From Carallia brachiata (taxonomy: Eukaryota > Streptophyta > Magnoliopsida > Malpighiales > Rhizophoraceae): 64,000 nt of DNA. Below, piece by piece: positions 18,210-29,878 of the stretch (position 1 is its first letter; each line of letters opens with the position of its first letter). The notes under the pieces are model-generated. The model worked only from the letters and a program-made list of their open reading frames with translations. It was not told the DNA's origin and made no database searches. The stretch spans positions 1,154,951-1,218,950 of the forward strand of contig JADCRB010000096.1 of assembly GCA_021464245.1 (NCBI GenBank), given 5' to 3'. The position numbers and the translations under genes are program-made.

Positions 18210-21200
18210 AAAACAACTTTAGCTGAAGCTATTTTCAGCCAGATTTATTATCAATTTGGAGGCTGCTGCTTTCTTAAGGATGTTAGGGAAGAATGGAACA
18301 AAGGTGGCAAGGACAAGTTATTAGAGAAGGTTATTTCAAAAACATTGCGGGATAGTCATCTTAAAATTGAAACGTCTAGCATTGGGCTTGGACAATCTTT
18401 TACTAGAAGGTTCAACCGTAAACAGATATTAGTTGTTCTTGATGATGTTGATAATCCATTACAAATAGAATATTTAGTTGGAGATCCTTGTTGGTTTGGT
18501 CCAAGAAGTAGGATCATCGTCACAAGCAGAAATAAACATGCATTTGAAAGAAGAGCCGATTATATATATGAGGTCCAGGCATTAGAAGATTGTGCTGCTC
18601 TTCAACTTTTTGGTCAGAATGCCTTTAATCAAAATCATCTCCAAGAAGATTATATGGCCCTATCAAATTCGGCTGTAAGCTATTGTCAGGGCAATCCTTT
18701 GGCTCTTAAAGTTTTGGGCTCCTTTTATTTGGCAAAAACAAAAATGAGTGGGAAAATGCACTAAATAAATTGAGAAAAGTACCAATGAGGGAGATTCAAA
18801 ATGTGCTGAAAATTAGTTATGATGGTTTGGATAGGGAAGAGCAACAAATCTTTCTTCACATTGCATGTTTCTTTAAAGATGAGGATAGACATATTGTAAT
18901 ACGGATGTTGAATAATTGGGCTTTTCAACAGAGATTGGAATACGGGTTCTCATTGACAAGTCCCTCATAACTACTATTAATACAAGGGATGGGCCAGTCA
19001 TATTAAAAATGCATGATCTATTGCAAGAAATGGGTAAAGAAATTGTGCGTGAGGAATCAAATGAGCCAGGGGAGCGTAGCAGATTGTGGGATTTAAAAGA
19101 TATATATCATGTATTCATGAATGATAAGGTAAGATTTTAAATGCACAGTAATGATTTTTATATATGAGCTTCATCATGTAGTCGATAACTTATTGCTAGC
19201 ATGGTATGAGAACCGTAGTTCACTCTTTATGCTTGTTTATAGTTGCTTTTCTTGTTATTTGCCAGGGGACTACAAAAGTTGAAGGCATATTCTTGGATAT
19301 GAGTAAAGTACAAAAAGAGATCTACTTGAAACCAAAAGCATTTGAAAAAATGTCTAACTTGAAGTTTCTAAAATTCTACAATTCGAAGTATTTAGAAGGG
19401 TCAAAAGAAGAAGACTGTAAGGTGCACGTTTCTCATGGTTTTGATTTTCTTCCTAATGAGTTAAGATATCTTCATTGGTATAGATTTCCGCTGGAGTTTT
19501 TTCCAGCAAATTTTTGCCCAGAGAATCTTATGTGGATTGAGTTACCCCAAAGCAACATTAAAGGACTTTGGAAGGGAGCTGAGGTAAAAATTACTCATAT
19601 TAAAGACTTTATGTGGTTGACCAAAAGGTTTTTTTAATTGTTAATCAATGACACCTGATTTCCTTTTACTACTTGCAGCGTGAGAGTATTTTTAACCATT
19701 TCTCATCCCCAAGCCAATTCAGTATGGTCACGCGGGTAAGCTTGGTGAATTGCAAAGAGCTAATGAGTCTGCCAAACAATATTGATATGAGATGTCTAGA
19801 TACTCTTGATCTCACCGGTTGCTCAAGACTTAAGATGTTTCCAGAGATCTCAAGGAACATAAGATATCTTTACTTACGTGGGACTGCAATAAAAGAGGTG
19901 CCTTCCTTCGTAGAATACCTTGATCGACTTCTTGAATTTGACTTGTCTAATTGCACCAAGCTTGAGAGCCTTCCAACCAATATTTGCAAGTTAACATGTC
20001 TTAAATGTTTCAACCTGGAAAATTGCGGCAAACTAAAGAAATTTCCGGAAATTTTGGAGAACATGGATAATTTAGAGTCGCTCAATTTGGACCGGACAGG
20101 AATTGAAGAGCTACCATCCTCTGTGGACAATCTGAAAGGGCTAAAACGATTGACAATGTCGGATTGCACAGAACTTGCTTTTCTTCCACAAAGCCTCAGT
20201 AACTTGAAAGGTCTTCAACAGTTTTGGCTCTCTGTGTATTCATATTTAACACAGAAATTGGAGAAGCATTGTGCGATAAAGTTCATCAGTCAAGATCATG
20301 GAGTTTCGTTATTACCTTCATGGTCGGGAATGTCTTGTGTAACCTTATTAAATGTAAGTGGTTGTAATCTTGGGCAGTTAACTCCGAACCTGGGGTTCTT
20401 ATCCTCTTTAAAGAGGCTAGATTTGAGTGGGAACAACATTGAGAGCATCCCCCGAAAGTATTAAACAACTTACTCAACTTCTAGTTCTTTGCATCAAAAA
20501 CTGCCAAAGGCTTCACTCTTTGCCAGAGCTTCCGGTGAGTCTATGGTGTATAGAGGCGAAGGGTTGCACATCACTAGAAAACACATCTTCTTTGAATAAA
20601 CTACTTTTCGAGTCTGACCATCTTCAACATAATTTCGACTTCTCTGATTGCTTCACGCTGGCTAAAAAGGAAAGGGATCCCATTTCACGGTTGAGGAATC
20701 GTTATTTTGTAGAGCAGTTGAAAGGCAGCTGCGATGGAAGCAAGGTCCCTCTCTCTCTCTCTCAATGGATGTGACTCTTTTTTCTGTGCTTTTTTTTTTT
20801 CCTTATAAACTTGTTTATATATAGTCATGATTTTGGTGGGTTCAGTGGCCGCCTAGAGTTGCTATCTGTTATCCGGGAGGTAGAATTCCAGGGTGGTTCG
20901 AGTATCAAAGCACGGGAGACTCCATCAGGATCCCACTTGTCTCAAATTGGCTCAACGATGACTTCCTGGGATTTGCTCTATGCCTTGTTATCGAGGGTAC
21001 TAAATTCAGAAAGATCGAATGCTGCTGTCATTTCGCATACGGTTGCGATGACGAGCGTGGTTCTCCTTTTGCTCTGGAATGTCTATCGGTGATTTCCCCG
21101 GTGGTTCGCATCGATACAGAGCACGTCATTCTGTTTTATAATGCTCAACTGTACAAAATGATAGCAAAGAATGCTTTTCGCCTCATCCAATGCTCCTACG

Positions 21201-21469
21201 ATGCCGTCTTCTTTTACTTCCGAGTCGACACTTCTCCGTTCCAATCCCACGGTTCCAACAACAAGGTTAAGAAATGTGGGGCCATTCCATTGTATGCCCA
21301 AGATGATGAGTACGATTCCAGGCCAATGAGGCTACAGCTTGGGTCGGTGGAGCAGCCACTTTGCTCTAAACTTTTTGACGGTTCTTATTTGCTTAAAAAA
21401 AATCGTTGCCCAGGAAGTGGGGATATATCTTACCAGGGAATATAGATGCGACGGTTTTATGGCTCTCCG

Positions 21470-21845
21470 GTAGCATCTATTGCTGAAGTTATTGGAAAGC
21501 CCTCGTTCCTTGAAACAGGCTGTTGAACAGAGCTTCTCTGAATCTTGTTATTTTGTAGATCAGGTGGAAGACAATTTTGGTGTCAAGATCTCTCTCTCCC
21601 TCTCTCTAGATGTGGCTCGTTTCTTTTACTTGTCTATGTTATGTCATGATTTTTGTGGTGCATAGCGGTCTGCCTGCAATTCTTAATCTGCTATCCGGTA
21701 GTTAGAATTCCAGAGTGGGTCGAGTATCAAAGCAGGGAAGACTCCGTCGAAATCCCACTTCCCTCAAATTGGCTCAACGATGACTTCTAGGGATTTGCTC
21801 TATGCTTGTTCTCGAGGATACTGAAGTTGCAATGTGAAATTTACA
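21470..21845 (+). pseudogene. TNL 3'-end fragment (end of LRR exon plus start of C-JID exon)
   Basis: 'tgttattttgtagatcaggt' near 21,547 matches the end of TNL exon 4 and is followed by the CT-rich intron. 21,690-21,830 matches the C-JID exon (CYP..RIPEWVEYQS, then PLPSNWLNDDF followed by an in-frame stop 'tag' at 21,788). After 'gatactgaagttg' the homology switches to mannosidase intron 7. It is the left part of the chimeric block repeated at 62.1 and 63.3 kb. Confidence 0.75.
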
Positions 21846-22662
21846 ACAATAGTCACCATTGTTGTCTGCCTTTTTCTGCAAAGTTATTATATTATGGGGC
21901 TTAAAGCATTTTTTATTTTGATAAAAAATCGAATGAAGCTGGGTGTTCAATTTATTACTTGTCAGTTCATTTGACCTATTGAGAAATGGTTATAGTGCTT
22001 AATTTGGTTACCAACAATTGATTGGCATGGAAAAATTTTCATGGTGGTCGATCTTTCAGGCAGAAAAGGTTATGGCAGAGCATAATAAAACATTTCCTGG
22101 TGATGTTCTGCTTCCAATCTATATTAATCTCCATATGGGAACTGGATCATACTCCACAATAACTTTTGGCGCAATGGGCGACAGGTATTGAATGCTTGAA
22201 AATTTAGCTCAATGATGAGTGTTCATCTACCTTATGTTCAGTCATCAATAGCATTACCTTTCAACTTGAGCTGAATAAACTGCTATTTTGTTGTATTCTG
22301 AAATTTGATTGCAGCTTTCATGAGTATTTGCTCAAGGTTTGGATTCAAGGAAACAGAACTGCAGCTGTGACTGTTAGAGGCCATAGGTGATAGAGTTTAT
22401 TGTCCTAAGATATCTTTTCTCTTCTACTAATCTACCAGTTGACACATGGAATGCATAAAATACGAAGTTTGCATTGTGAATTGATGCCACAATTGATCAC
22501 TTTTTATATGGTTTAGCTGCGGATACGAAATCAAAGAAATAATAATTCTTTTTCAGTGGGGACAGTTGTATTTCAGTATGGAAATGTTCGGATGTTGAAC
22601 TGGTGAATAAACACAAAACAGAAAATGAAAGTTAATTTCGCTAGCTTGTGGAAAAGAACAAA

Positions 22663-23206
22663 TAAAGGCTGCTATTAAATAAAGACAGCAAGCATCTTAA
22701 TAAAAACAGCAGGACAGAAACCTTTTAAGGGTTGATGAGCCTCTTAGAGCAGAGTAAATAAGAAAGAGAAAGACAAGAAGAAGCAGAAGAGAGGGAACGA
22801 ATTGCATAAAAAGCTACCACAGAAGATTGTATTGCTAAAGATATAAAGCTTACAAATCTTACAAGATTAAAGTACAAGGCATATAAGCCCATACTCTGGT
22901 ACATGCAGCCATGCTCATAGTACAAAAGAATAAGAAACAAGTAATCTCAAATACCAACTGCCATGATTACTCTTGTTTATAAAGTCAATACAACCATGAG
23001 ATGTTCCATACCTCATTTACAATATGACTAAGTTAATTGATTACAACAAAATGAGCTAATTAACAAGATTAGTATTGAACATAAACTTGAATACTCTCCA
23101 ACTGTCATAGCTGCTGCAGCAACAAGAGGAATACACTTCAAGCTTTAAAATGTTCAAGACCAATCTGAAACAGCTCCAAAAACATCAATGCTGAAGAGCT
23201 TTAACA
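22663..23206 (-). repeat. Copia-2 3' LTR
   Basis: 544 bases, almost identical to the other LTR. One terminal base differs: the plus-strand end reads 'taaagg' where the partner has 'tgaagg', so the canonical TG..CA end is mutated. ORFs in both LTRs on the minus strand are incidental. Confidence 0.95.
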
Positions 23207-23230
23207 CTCCTCCTTGGTATTGAACATTTG

Positions 23231-24807
23231 TGTAATAACCAGAATCTTACTGGACCATGTGGCAACTTTGGATGCTTACATGCATGGAATGGGGGACACT
23301 CTTTCATTATGTTGCTGCCACCTTATGTATAGGTGTCAAGCTACTAGACCATATGGCAACCTTGGATGCCTACATGCATGGAATGGGGTCACCTCTTCAT
23401 TATATTGCTACCACCTTGGGTATCAACCTATTGTCTTTTATCATTGTTCATTGACACATCCCATAATGTGGCACTTTGTGGTTCTTTTGAAGAAGCCGTT
23501 GTTGTATCTTTCTTCCTTTTATATAAGCCTTAGTTTTCCTTAAAGTGAACGGTTCCAATAGCACAAAAGTCTTGCCCAATTCCTTTCTCTTTGCAATACG
23601 CTATCTGCAAGAGAATTACAACCCTATTTGATTTCATATAATCTCCTTTGGTAAATGTCTAGACTTTTAAAAACACTAGTACCTTGTAGATTAATTAGTC
23701 CAGTTGTAAACTTATTTTAATATTATTTGGTCTGTTTAGGATCCTCGGAGACCACTAGACCATCACTTGCGCCGCTGCTCGTGAATCTCAAAATAGCTAA
23801 TCGCTGTGAGTAATCTTGACACGTATAACGCGCTAGATACCTTCATTGTTTATTTATATTATTTGATATAATTTTTATCTAGTATATGAATAATCATTTT
23901 CTATGGTTTAAATTAATAAATTATATTCTAAGTGATAATCCTCGATAAAGAAGAGTGAGTTGCTATATTTAATTAGATTATTGATATTTTACCTGTTTTC
24001 TTGTAACCATAAATACTTGAGGAATTGCTACTGTTGAAATTTAAGATAAGCACGGACATATCAAATAGGGACGGGTTATTAGGCGCTCAGCTACCGGAGA
24101 CTGCGGTAGACAGTGTGCACACTGAGCTTGCATTTGTGGTACACCTCAGTAGGTAGGTGACCACTATTGACCGTGACGGGGGAGTGACAGTGTTGGCTGG
24201 CTAACTTTTATGAAGTATTTATTATGATTCGATATGCCTGTTGCTCTGCTCTCTAGTTATGTCCGTGAGATATTTACTAAACCTGCGACCTGGAGTTACA
24301 TCTATATTATTTTAGACATGTACCTATTTATTTAATCCATTCTGATCATAGTTAGTATATTCACTCTCCCGTTTTATGCGCGTCAGGCTTATTCACTGAG
24401 ATATTCGTATATCTCACTCTTTATTTTTTTTAAATTATTTCAGGCTTTGAGACTCGAGTCCTTAGTACACGTTCGGAGCGTTCCTAGAGGCTGCTGGGGG
24501 TACTTCCTTGTGTTTATGTGTTTATATATATAGTAGATTCCGATGATACGGTTTTTTTTTTGTATGCCGATATATATATTTTCTAAGTTGTAAGACTAAG
24601 TCCAATTTGTTGGACCTTAGTTTTTCTAAACATTTGGGCTTGTACCACCTTTTGTTTATGATAAACACTTGTGTTGTTTCAGCCTTTATTTTGAATCGAG
24701 AATTCTGCTTTGTCGTTTCCTTCATTTAAGGCTTGCGATTGTCTCGAGGTGGGTCCTCCATCTGAGATAGTCGCGCCGGTCACATGCTCCAAAGTTGGGA
24801 TGTGACA
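23231..24807 (+). repeat. Gypsy 5' LTR
   Basis: 1,577 bases, TGTAATAACC...GATGTGACA. The first 200 bases hold two tandem imperfect copies of a roughly 95-base unit ('ggcaac.ttggatgc.tacat' at about 23,262 and 23,356), also present in the 3' LTR. It differs from the 3' LTR by many 1-3 base indels and few substitutions. Confidence 0.93.
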
Positions 24808-25071
24808 AAGTTGGTATCAGAGCTCAGTTTTCTTTTATACACCCTATTGTATTCTGGTGGGGAATATGCATTCTAAGTTCCTTGGGATTTGGTGTAGCAT
24901 GCCACTTAATCCTGTTACCTTAGAATGGATAGGCCCTGTGTCTTGATTGACGTATTAGTGGAGTTTAGGTTTTGTGGTTTGTTATCCCCAGCTAGGACTT
25001 GTTTTCTGTAATTATTTTTTTATTCATGACAACTAACATGTGAGGTGCATATCTCATGTCTATAGGATAAA

Positions 25072-26898
25072 ATGCCACCGAAAACTCGAGTTCCAGCGAC
25101 TCGTGAGCCGGAGGCACCCAATGAACAATCGAGACCACGTGATCCACTTGCAAATCGGCCTAGAAGACCCCGAAGTCGACACGTGCCACCGACTGCAGAA
25201 ATGTCCACTGCAACCATAGCCTCAGGAGAACAACAAGGACGTGGATTTACCCAACACTAGGAAGGGCCATCACAGTTGAAGACTTGGCCTTGGGACTACA
25301 AGAAGACAGCAGGCCATACAACAAATGGCTGGAACTCTAGCCCGAGCTCCGGTACGTCAACCATCTACGGGAGTTGATATGTCCCTTGTAGATTTTATGA
25401 AGCTGAAACCCCCTACCTATTCCCATCAAAGGAGAGGACCCGGAGACATGGTTTGATGGATGGAAGACTTGACCCGATGGAGTTGATAATTCCAGAAAAG
25501 TGGAGTTAGCTGCATATCGACTCACTGGAGAGGTCGTCTTGACTTGGTACAATGGTTGGAAGGATAGCTTGGGAGGCAGGACTGTCCCGGTAACTTGGGA
25601 ACAGTTTCGTGCGGAGTTTCTGAAAATTTACTTGCCTCAGAGCGTCCGAGATAGGAGGGCATATGAATTTGAGAACTTAAGGCAGTTGGGACGTACTGTT
25701 GATGAGTATGAACGGGAATTTAGTCACCTTGCCAAGTATGCTACATATTTAGTTCAAGATGAGGAACAGAAGGTGAAGAGGTTCTTGAAAGGCCTTAATA
25801 CTGGCATATACAAGAGTGTAATTTCGATGGATCTCAGATCATATGCAGCAGTAGTCGACCGGGCGCGGATGGTGGAGGAGCGGACTAGAGAAGAACGTGA
25901 TTATGCTCAACGAAGGAAGGCCAAATTTGATCCCAATCCCGAGGTGAAGGGAGTTCTACAAGAACTGAAGAACGGACCCCACAGACTCGGCTGCTTGAAA
26001 GAAGTCTCTTCCCAAGAGGAAGGATCAGCTATCCGCAGAGAGGGGGATTTCGTGCCTATTCAGGGAGTCCTTCTACTGGACGAGGAACTAGTACTGTCAG
26101 TGGGAGTACACCGCTATGCCAGTATTGTGGGAATCTACACTCGGGGGTGTGTCGCCACCAGACGGGTGCATGTTTCCATTGTGGACAGACGGGACATATG
26201 ATTAGGGAGTGCCCAGAGCTTGGGAGGCAACCTCGCTTAGCACCCTCACAGGCTTCGGTACCATCACCTGTTGCAGGCCAGTCAGGAGGGCGAGGTACTT
26301 CTAGGACAAGTAGCTCTAGTGGAAGTCGTGGAGGTCAAAGACAAACATCATCTGGGCATGGACAAGCTCGGGTCTATGCCATGGTACCAGGGAATGCAGA
26401 AGTTTCTAATGCTGTGGTAGCAGGTACCCTCGCTCTTTATTCCATTCCTATTAGAGCTTTATTTGATCCTGGCTCCACCCATTCATATGTGTCATACACA
26501 TTAGCCTCTAAATTACCCGTCAATCCTAGACCCTTAACCACACCATTAACTGTACATAATCCTATGGGAGGAACCTTAGATGCTGATCAAGTGTGTGAGA
26601 AGTGCATAGTTCGAATAAAAGAACATGATTTTAGTGTGGATTTGGTGGTGCTCGACATGACGGATTTTGATGTAATATTGGGAATGGATTGGCTAGCAGC
26701 GCACCATGCTTCGCTAGACTGTCGTCAAAAGATGATAACCCTAAGTTGCCAGGTGAAGAAGAGATTAAATTTCAAGGGGATAAAAGTTCTGTACCTTACA
26801 ACCTAATCTCTTGGTTAGGAGCGAAGCGGATGATTAAAAAGAAATGTTTAGCTTACTTGGCCCTTCTACAAGATGCTAGTAAACCTATACCAAAATAG
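25072..26898 (+). pseudogene. Gypsy gag and protease region, frameshifted
   Basis: The start codon at 25,072 follows the leader. A stop at 25,258-25,260 and frame changes split the region. 25,500-26,000 carries the retrotransposon gag domain (TWEQFRAEFLKIYLP). A CCHC zinc knuckle (CFHCGQTGHMIREC) is at about 26,170-26,212. The aspartic protease motif is ALFDPGSTHSYVS at about 26,455, with DPG in place of DSG, a variant I recall from this family. Frame switches occur between 25,260 and 25,500, near 26,150-26,200, and near 26,690-26,806. Confidence 0.88.
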
Positions 26899-27004
26899 AA
26901 GATATCCCAGTGGTGCAAGAATTTTTGGAAGTGTTTCCTGATGAGTTGCCAGGATTACCCCCGGATCGAGAGATTGAATTTTGTATTGATTTACTACCGG
27001 GCAC

Positions 27005-29828
27005 CAACCTATATCGATCACTCCATATCGAATGTCACCTGCTGAGCTAAAGGAATTGAAGGTGCAATTGCAGGAATTACTGGATAAGGGGTATATTCGC
27101 CCCAGTGTGTCACCGTGGGGAGCACCAGTGCTGTTTGTTAAGAAGAAAGATGGGACTATGCGACTTTGTATTGACTATCGTCAGTTGAACAAAGTCACAA
27201 TAAAGAATAAATATCCACTACCACGGATTGACGATCTATTTGATCAGCTACAAGGAGCTTGATTTTTCAAAGATTGATTTACGCTCAGGGTATCATCAGC
27301 TGAGAGTGCGAGAAGAAGATGTACCCAAAACAGCATTTCGAACTCGGTATGGTCATTATGAATTCCGTGTACTGCCTTTTGGGTTAACAAATGCCCCTGC
27401 AGCTTTCATGGATTTGATGAATCGAGTCTTCAAGCCGTTTTTAGATCAGTTTGTCATTGTGTTTATTGATGACATCTTGATTTACTCTTCAAGCGAGGAA
27501 GAGCACAAAAAGCATTTAAGAATTGTCTTGCAGAAGTTGAAAGATGAGAAGTTATATGGCAAGTTTAGCAAGTGCGAGTTCTGGCTTCGAAGTGTGACAT
27601 TCTTGGGCCACGTTATTTCTGAGAAAGGGGTTGAGGTAGACCCAAAGAAAATTGAAGCAGTTAAGCAGTGGCCGCAACCTACTACAGTAGGAGAAGTTCG
27701 CAGTTTCTTGGGATTGGCAGGTTATTACCGCAAATTTGTGCCAGATTCTCTCGAATTGCAGCATCAATGACTAAATTGACTCAAAAGGGGGTCAGATTCG
27801 AGTGGATCGAGGAGTGTACTAGAGACTTTCAGAAACTTAAAGAATTACTCACATCAGCACCGGTGTTATCCCTTCCATCAGAAACTGGAGGATTTACAGT
27901 ATATTGTGATGCTTCACGAGTGGGACTTGGTTGTGTGTTGATGCAGCATGGTAGAGTCATTGCCTACGCCTCTCGACAATTGAAGAAACATGAGCAGAAC
28001 TATCCAACTCATGATCTAGAGATGGCAGCAGTGATTTTTGCACTAAAACTCTGGCGACACTATCTCTACGGTGATACTTGTGAGATCTTTACCGACCACA
28101 AGAGTTTGAAGTACATCATGGAGCAGAAAGATTTGAATATGCGTCAGAGACGTTGGATAGAATTGCTGAAGGATTACGACTGTGTTATTCAGTATCATCC
28201 AGGTAAAGCGAATGTTGTGGCTGATGCTCTGAGCAGGAAGTCTATGGGAAGTATAGCGCATATCTCAGTAGAGAAGAGACAAAACCAAAGCGAATTGAAC
28301 CAATTACTCGAGCGGGGTTTGAAGATGTCAGTGGGAATCTCAGGAGCTTTAATAGCTTATTTTCAGGCTAAACCACAATTGAAAGGAAGCATTAAGGCTG
28401 CTCAAACTAGAGACCCACATTTGCAGAAGATTAAAGAAAATGTGTTAGCCGAACGCATGCAAGAATTTTCAGTAGACTCTGAAGGCGTGCTGTGGTATGG
28501 TGAACGACTTTGTGTTCCAAATTTAGACAACTTTCGGAGACAAATACTAGAAGAGGCACACAATACTGCGTATACCGTGCATCCTGGAACAACAAAGATG
28601 TACCAAGATTTGCGTCGGGCGTATTGGTGGGAGAATATGAAGAAAGATATAGCAGAATTCGTTTCGAAGTGCCTCGTGTGTCAGCAAATTAAAGCTGAAC
28701 ACCAAAAGCCTGCTGGAACCTTGCAACCCCTACCAATCCCTGAATGGAAATGGGAGAGTGTAGCAATGGATTTTGTGGTTGGATTGCCACTCACACGAGA
28801 TCGACATGATGCCATTTGGGTCATCGTAGATCGATTAACCAAGAGTGCACATTTCTTGGCAATTCGAGCGACTTATGGTTTTGAAAGGCTGGCTCAGCTA
28901 TATGTAAATAAGATTGTGAGTTTGCATGGAGTGCCAGTATCTATTGTATCTGACAGAGGACCACAATTCACTTCGCGGTTTTGGAGGGAATTTCAGAAAG
29001 CCATGGGGACTCAATTGGAATTTAGCACGGCATTCCACCCACAGACAGATGGTCAATCTGAACGCACCATACAGACTCTAGAAGATATGCTACGGGCATG
29101 TGTGATGGAGTTTGGAGGTAGTTGGGACCAACATTTGCCGTTGGTTGAATTTGCATACAATAACAGCTACCAATCAACCATTAAGATGGCTCCATATGAA
29201 GCCTTATACGGCCGTAAGTGTCGATCACCTTTGTACTGGGATGAATTGGGAGAGAAGAAACAATTAGAACCTGTTTTGGGACCTGAAATACTAGAAAGGA
29301 ATTTGGAGAAAATTCGTATGATTCGGGATAGTATGGCAGCTGCCCAGAGTCGACAAAAGGCATATGCAGATCGTCGACGACGTGAATTGGAGTTTATAGT
29401 AGGCGATTTGGTGTTCCTACGAGTTTCACCAATGAAAGGTGTACTTCGATTTGGAAAGAAAGGAAAACTTAGTCCGCGTTTTATTGGTCCATACGAGATA
29501 TTGGAACGTGTTGGAGCCACAGCCTATAAATTGGAGCTACCACCAGAGTTCTCGGATCCATCCAGTATTTCATGTGTCAATGTTACGGAAATATCTTCCA
29601 GATCCATCGCATGTAGTTATTTCCCAACCAGTTGAACTAAAGGATGATCTGACCTATGAAGTCCAACCAATTGAAATCCTGGATACTAGTGTGAAAAAGC
29701 TACGCTCTAAGGAAGTCAATCTAGTTAAAGTAGCTTGGGATACCCAACCTGGAAAAGAAGTCACCTGGGAAACGGAAGCGAATATGAAAATGAAATATCC
29801 ATATATGTTTCCAACTCCTGGTAAGTAA
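27005..29828 (+). pseudogene. Gypsy reverse transcriptase, RNase H, integrase and chromodomain-like region
   Basis: RT spans 27,032-27,760 with [12 protein letters not shown] and FIDDILIYS (about 27,462). The frame changes near 27,250 and again near 27,700-27,770. RNase H has [13 protein letters not shown] (about 27,900). Integrase has [18 protein letters not shown] zinc binding, [17 protein letters not shown] and [11 protein letters not shown]. After a further shift near 29,580, the C-terminus ([13 protein letters not shown], then VKVAWDT..EVTWE to 29,828) looks like a chromodomain tail used in target choice. At least three one-base breaks; domain residues are otherwise conserved. Confidence 0.9.
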
Positions 29829-29878
29829 ACCCAACGCCTAGTAAATTCGAGGACGAATTTAATTTAAGGGGGGTAGAT

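Larger units (their letters stand above)
12262..21445 (+). pseudogene. TNL1: TIR-NB-LRR immune receptor, disrupted
   Basis: Intracellular immune receptor family. Exon 1 (12262-12773) encodes the TIR domain with DVFLSFRGEDTRDNF and the SSWCLDEL motif holding the NADase glutamate. Exon 2 (NB-ARC) starts at 13302 and is cut in the P-loop at 13,494 by copia-1. It resumes at 18,210 and ends at 19128, with LVVLDDVD, GNPLALKV and MHDLLQEMG visible. Exon 3 is 19266-19583, exon 4 (LRR) 19679-20744, exon 5 (C-JID, with the CYPGGRIPGWF.YQS motif) 20846-21445. Besides the insertion there are single-base frameshifts near 18,725 ('cctttta' short by one T), near 18,925 and near 20,452 (one extra C). The usual stop after the C-JID, TAG in TNL4, reads CAG here, adding about 40 codons. 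The start at 12,262 follows the paralogues; the open frame reaching back to 12,091 is leader. Not functional as one receptor. Confidence 0.9.

Noticed and set aside
22725..22940. Minus-strand ORF, repeated at 35,626-35,841
   Set aside because: It is LTR sequence of copia-2, and the duplication simply reflects the LTR pair.
23214..23543. ORFs with a repeated MATLDAYMHGMG-like peptide, also at 29,905-30,177
   Set aside because: They come from the duplicated unit in the gypsy LTR and are not genes.
25020..25217. Minus-strand ORF opposite the gypsy gag start
   Set aside because: Antisense shadow of an Arg/Pro-rich gag N-terminus.
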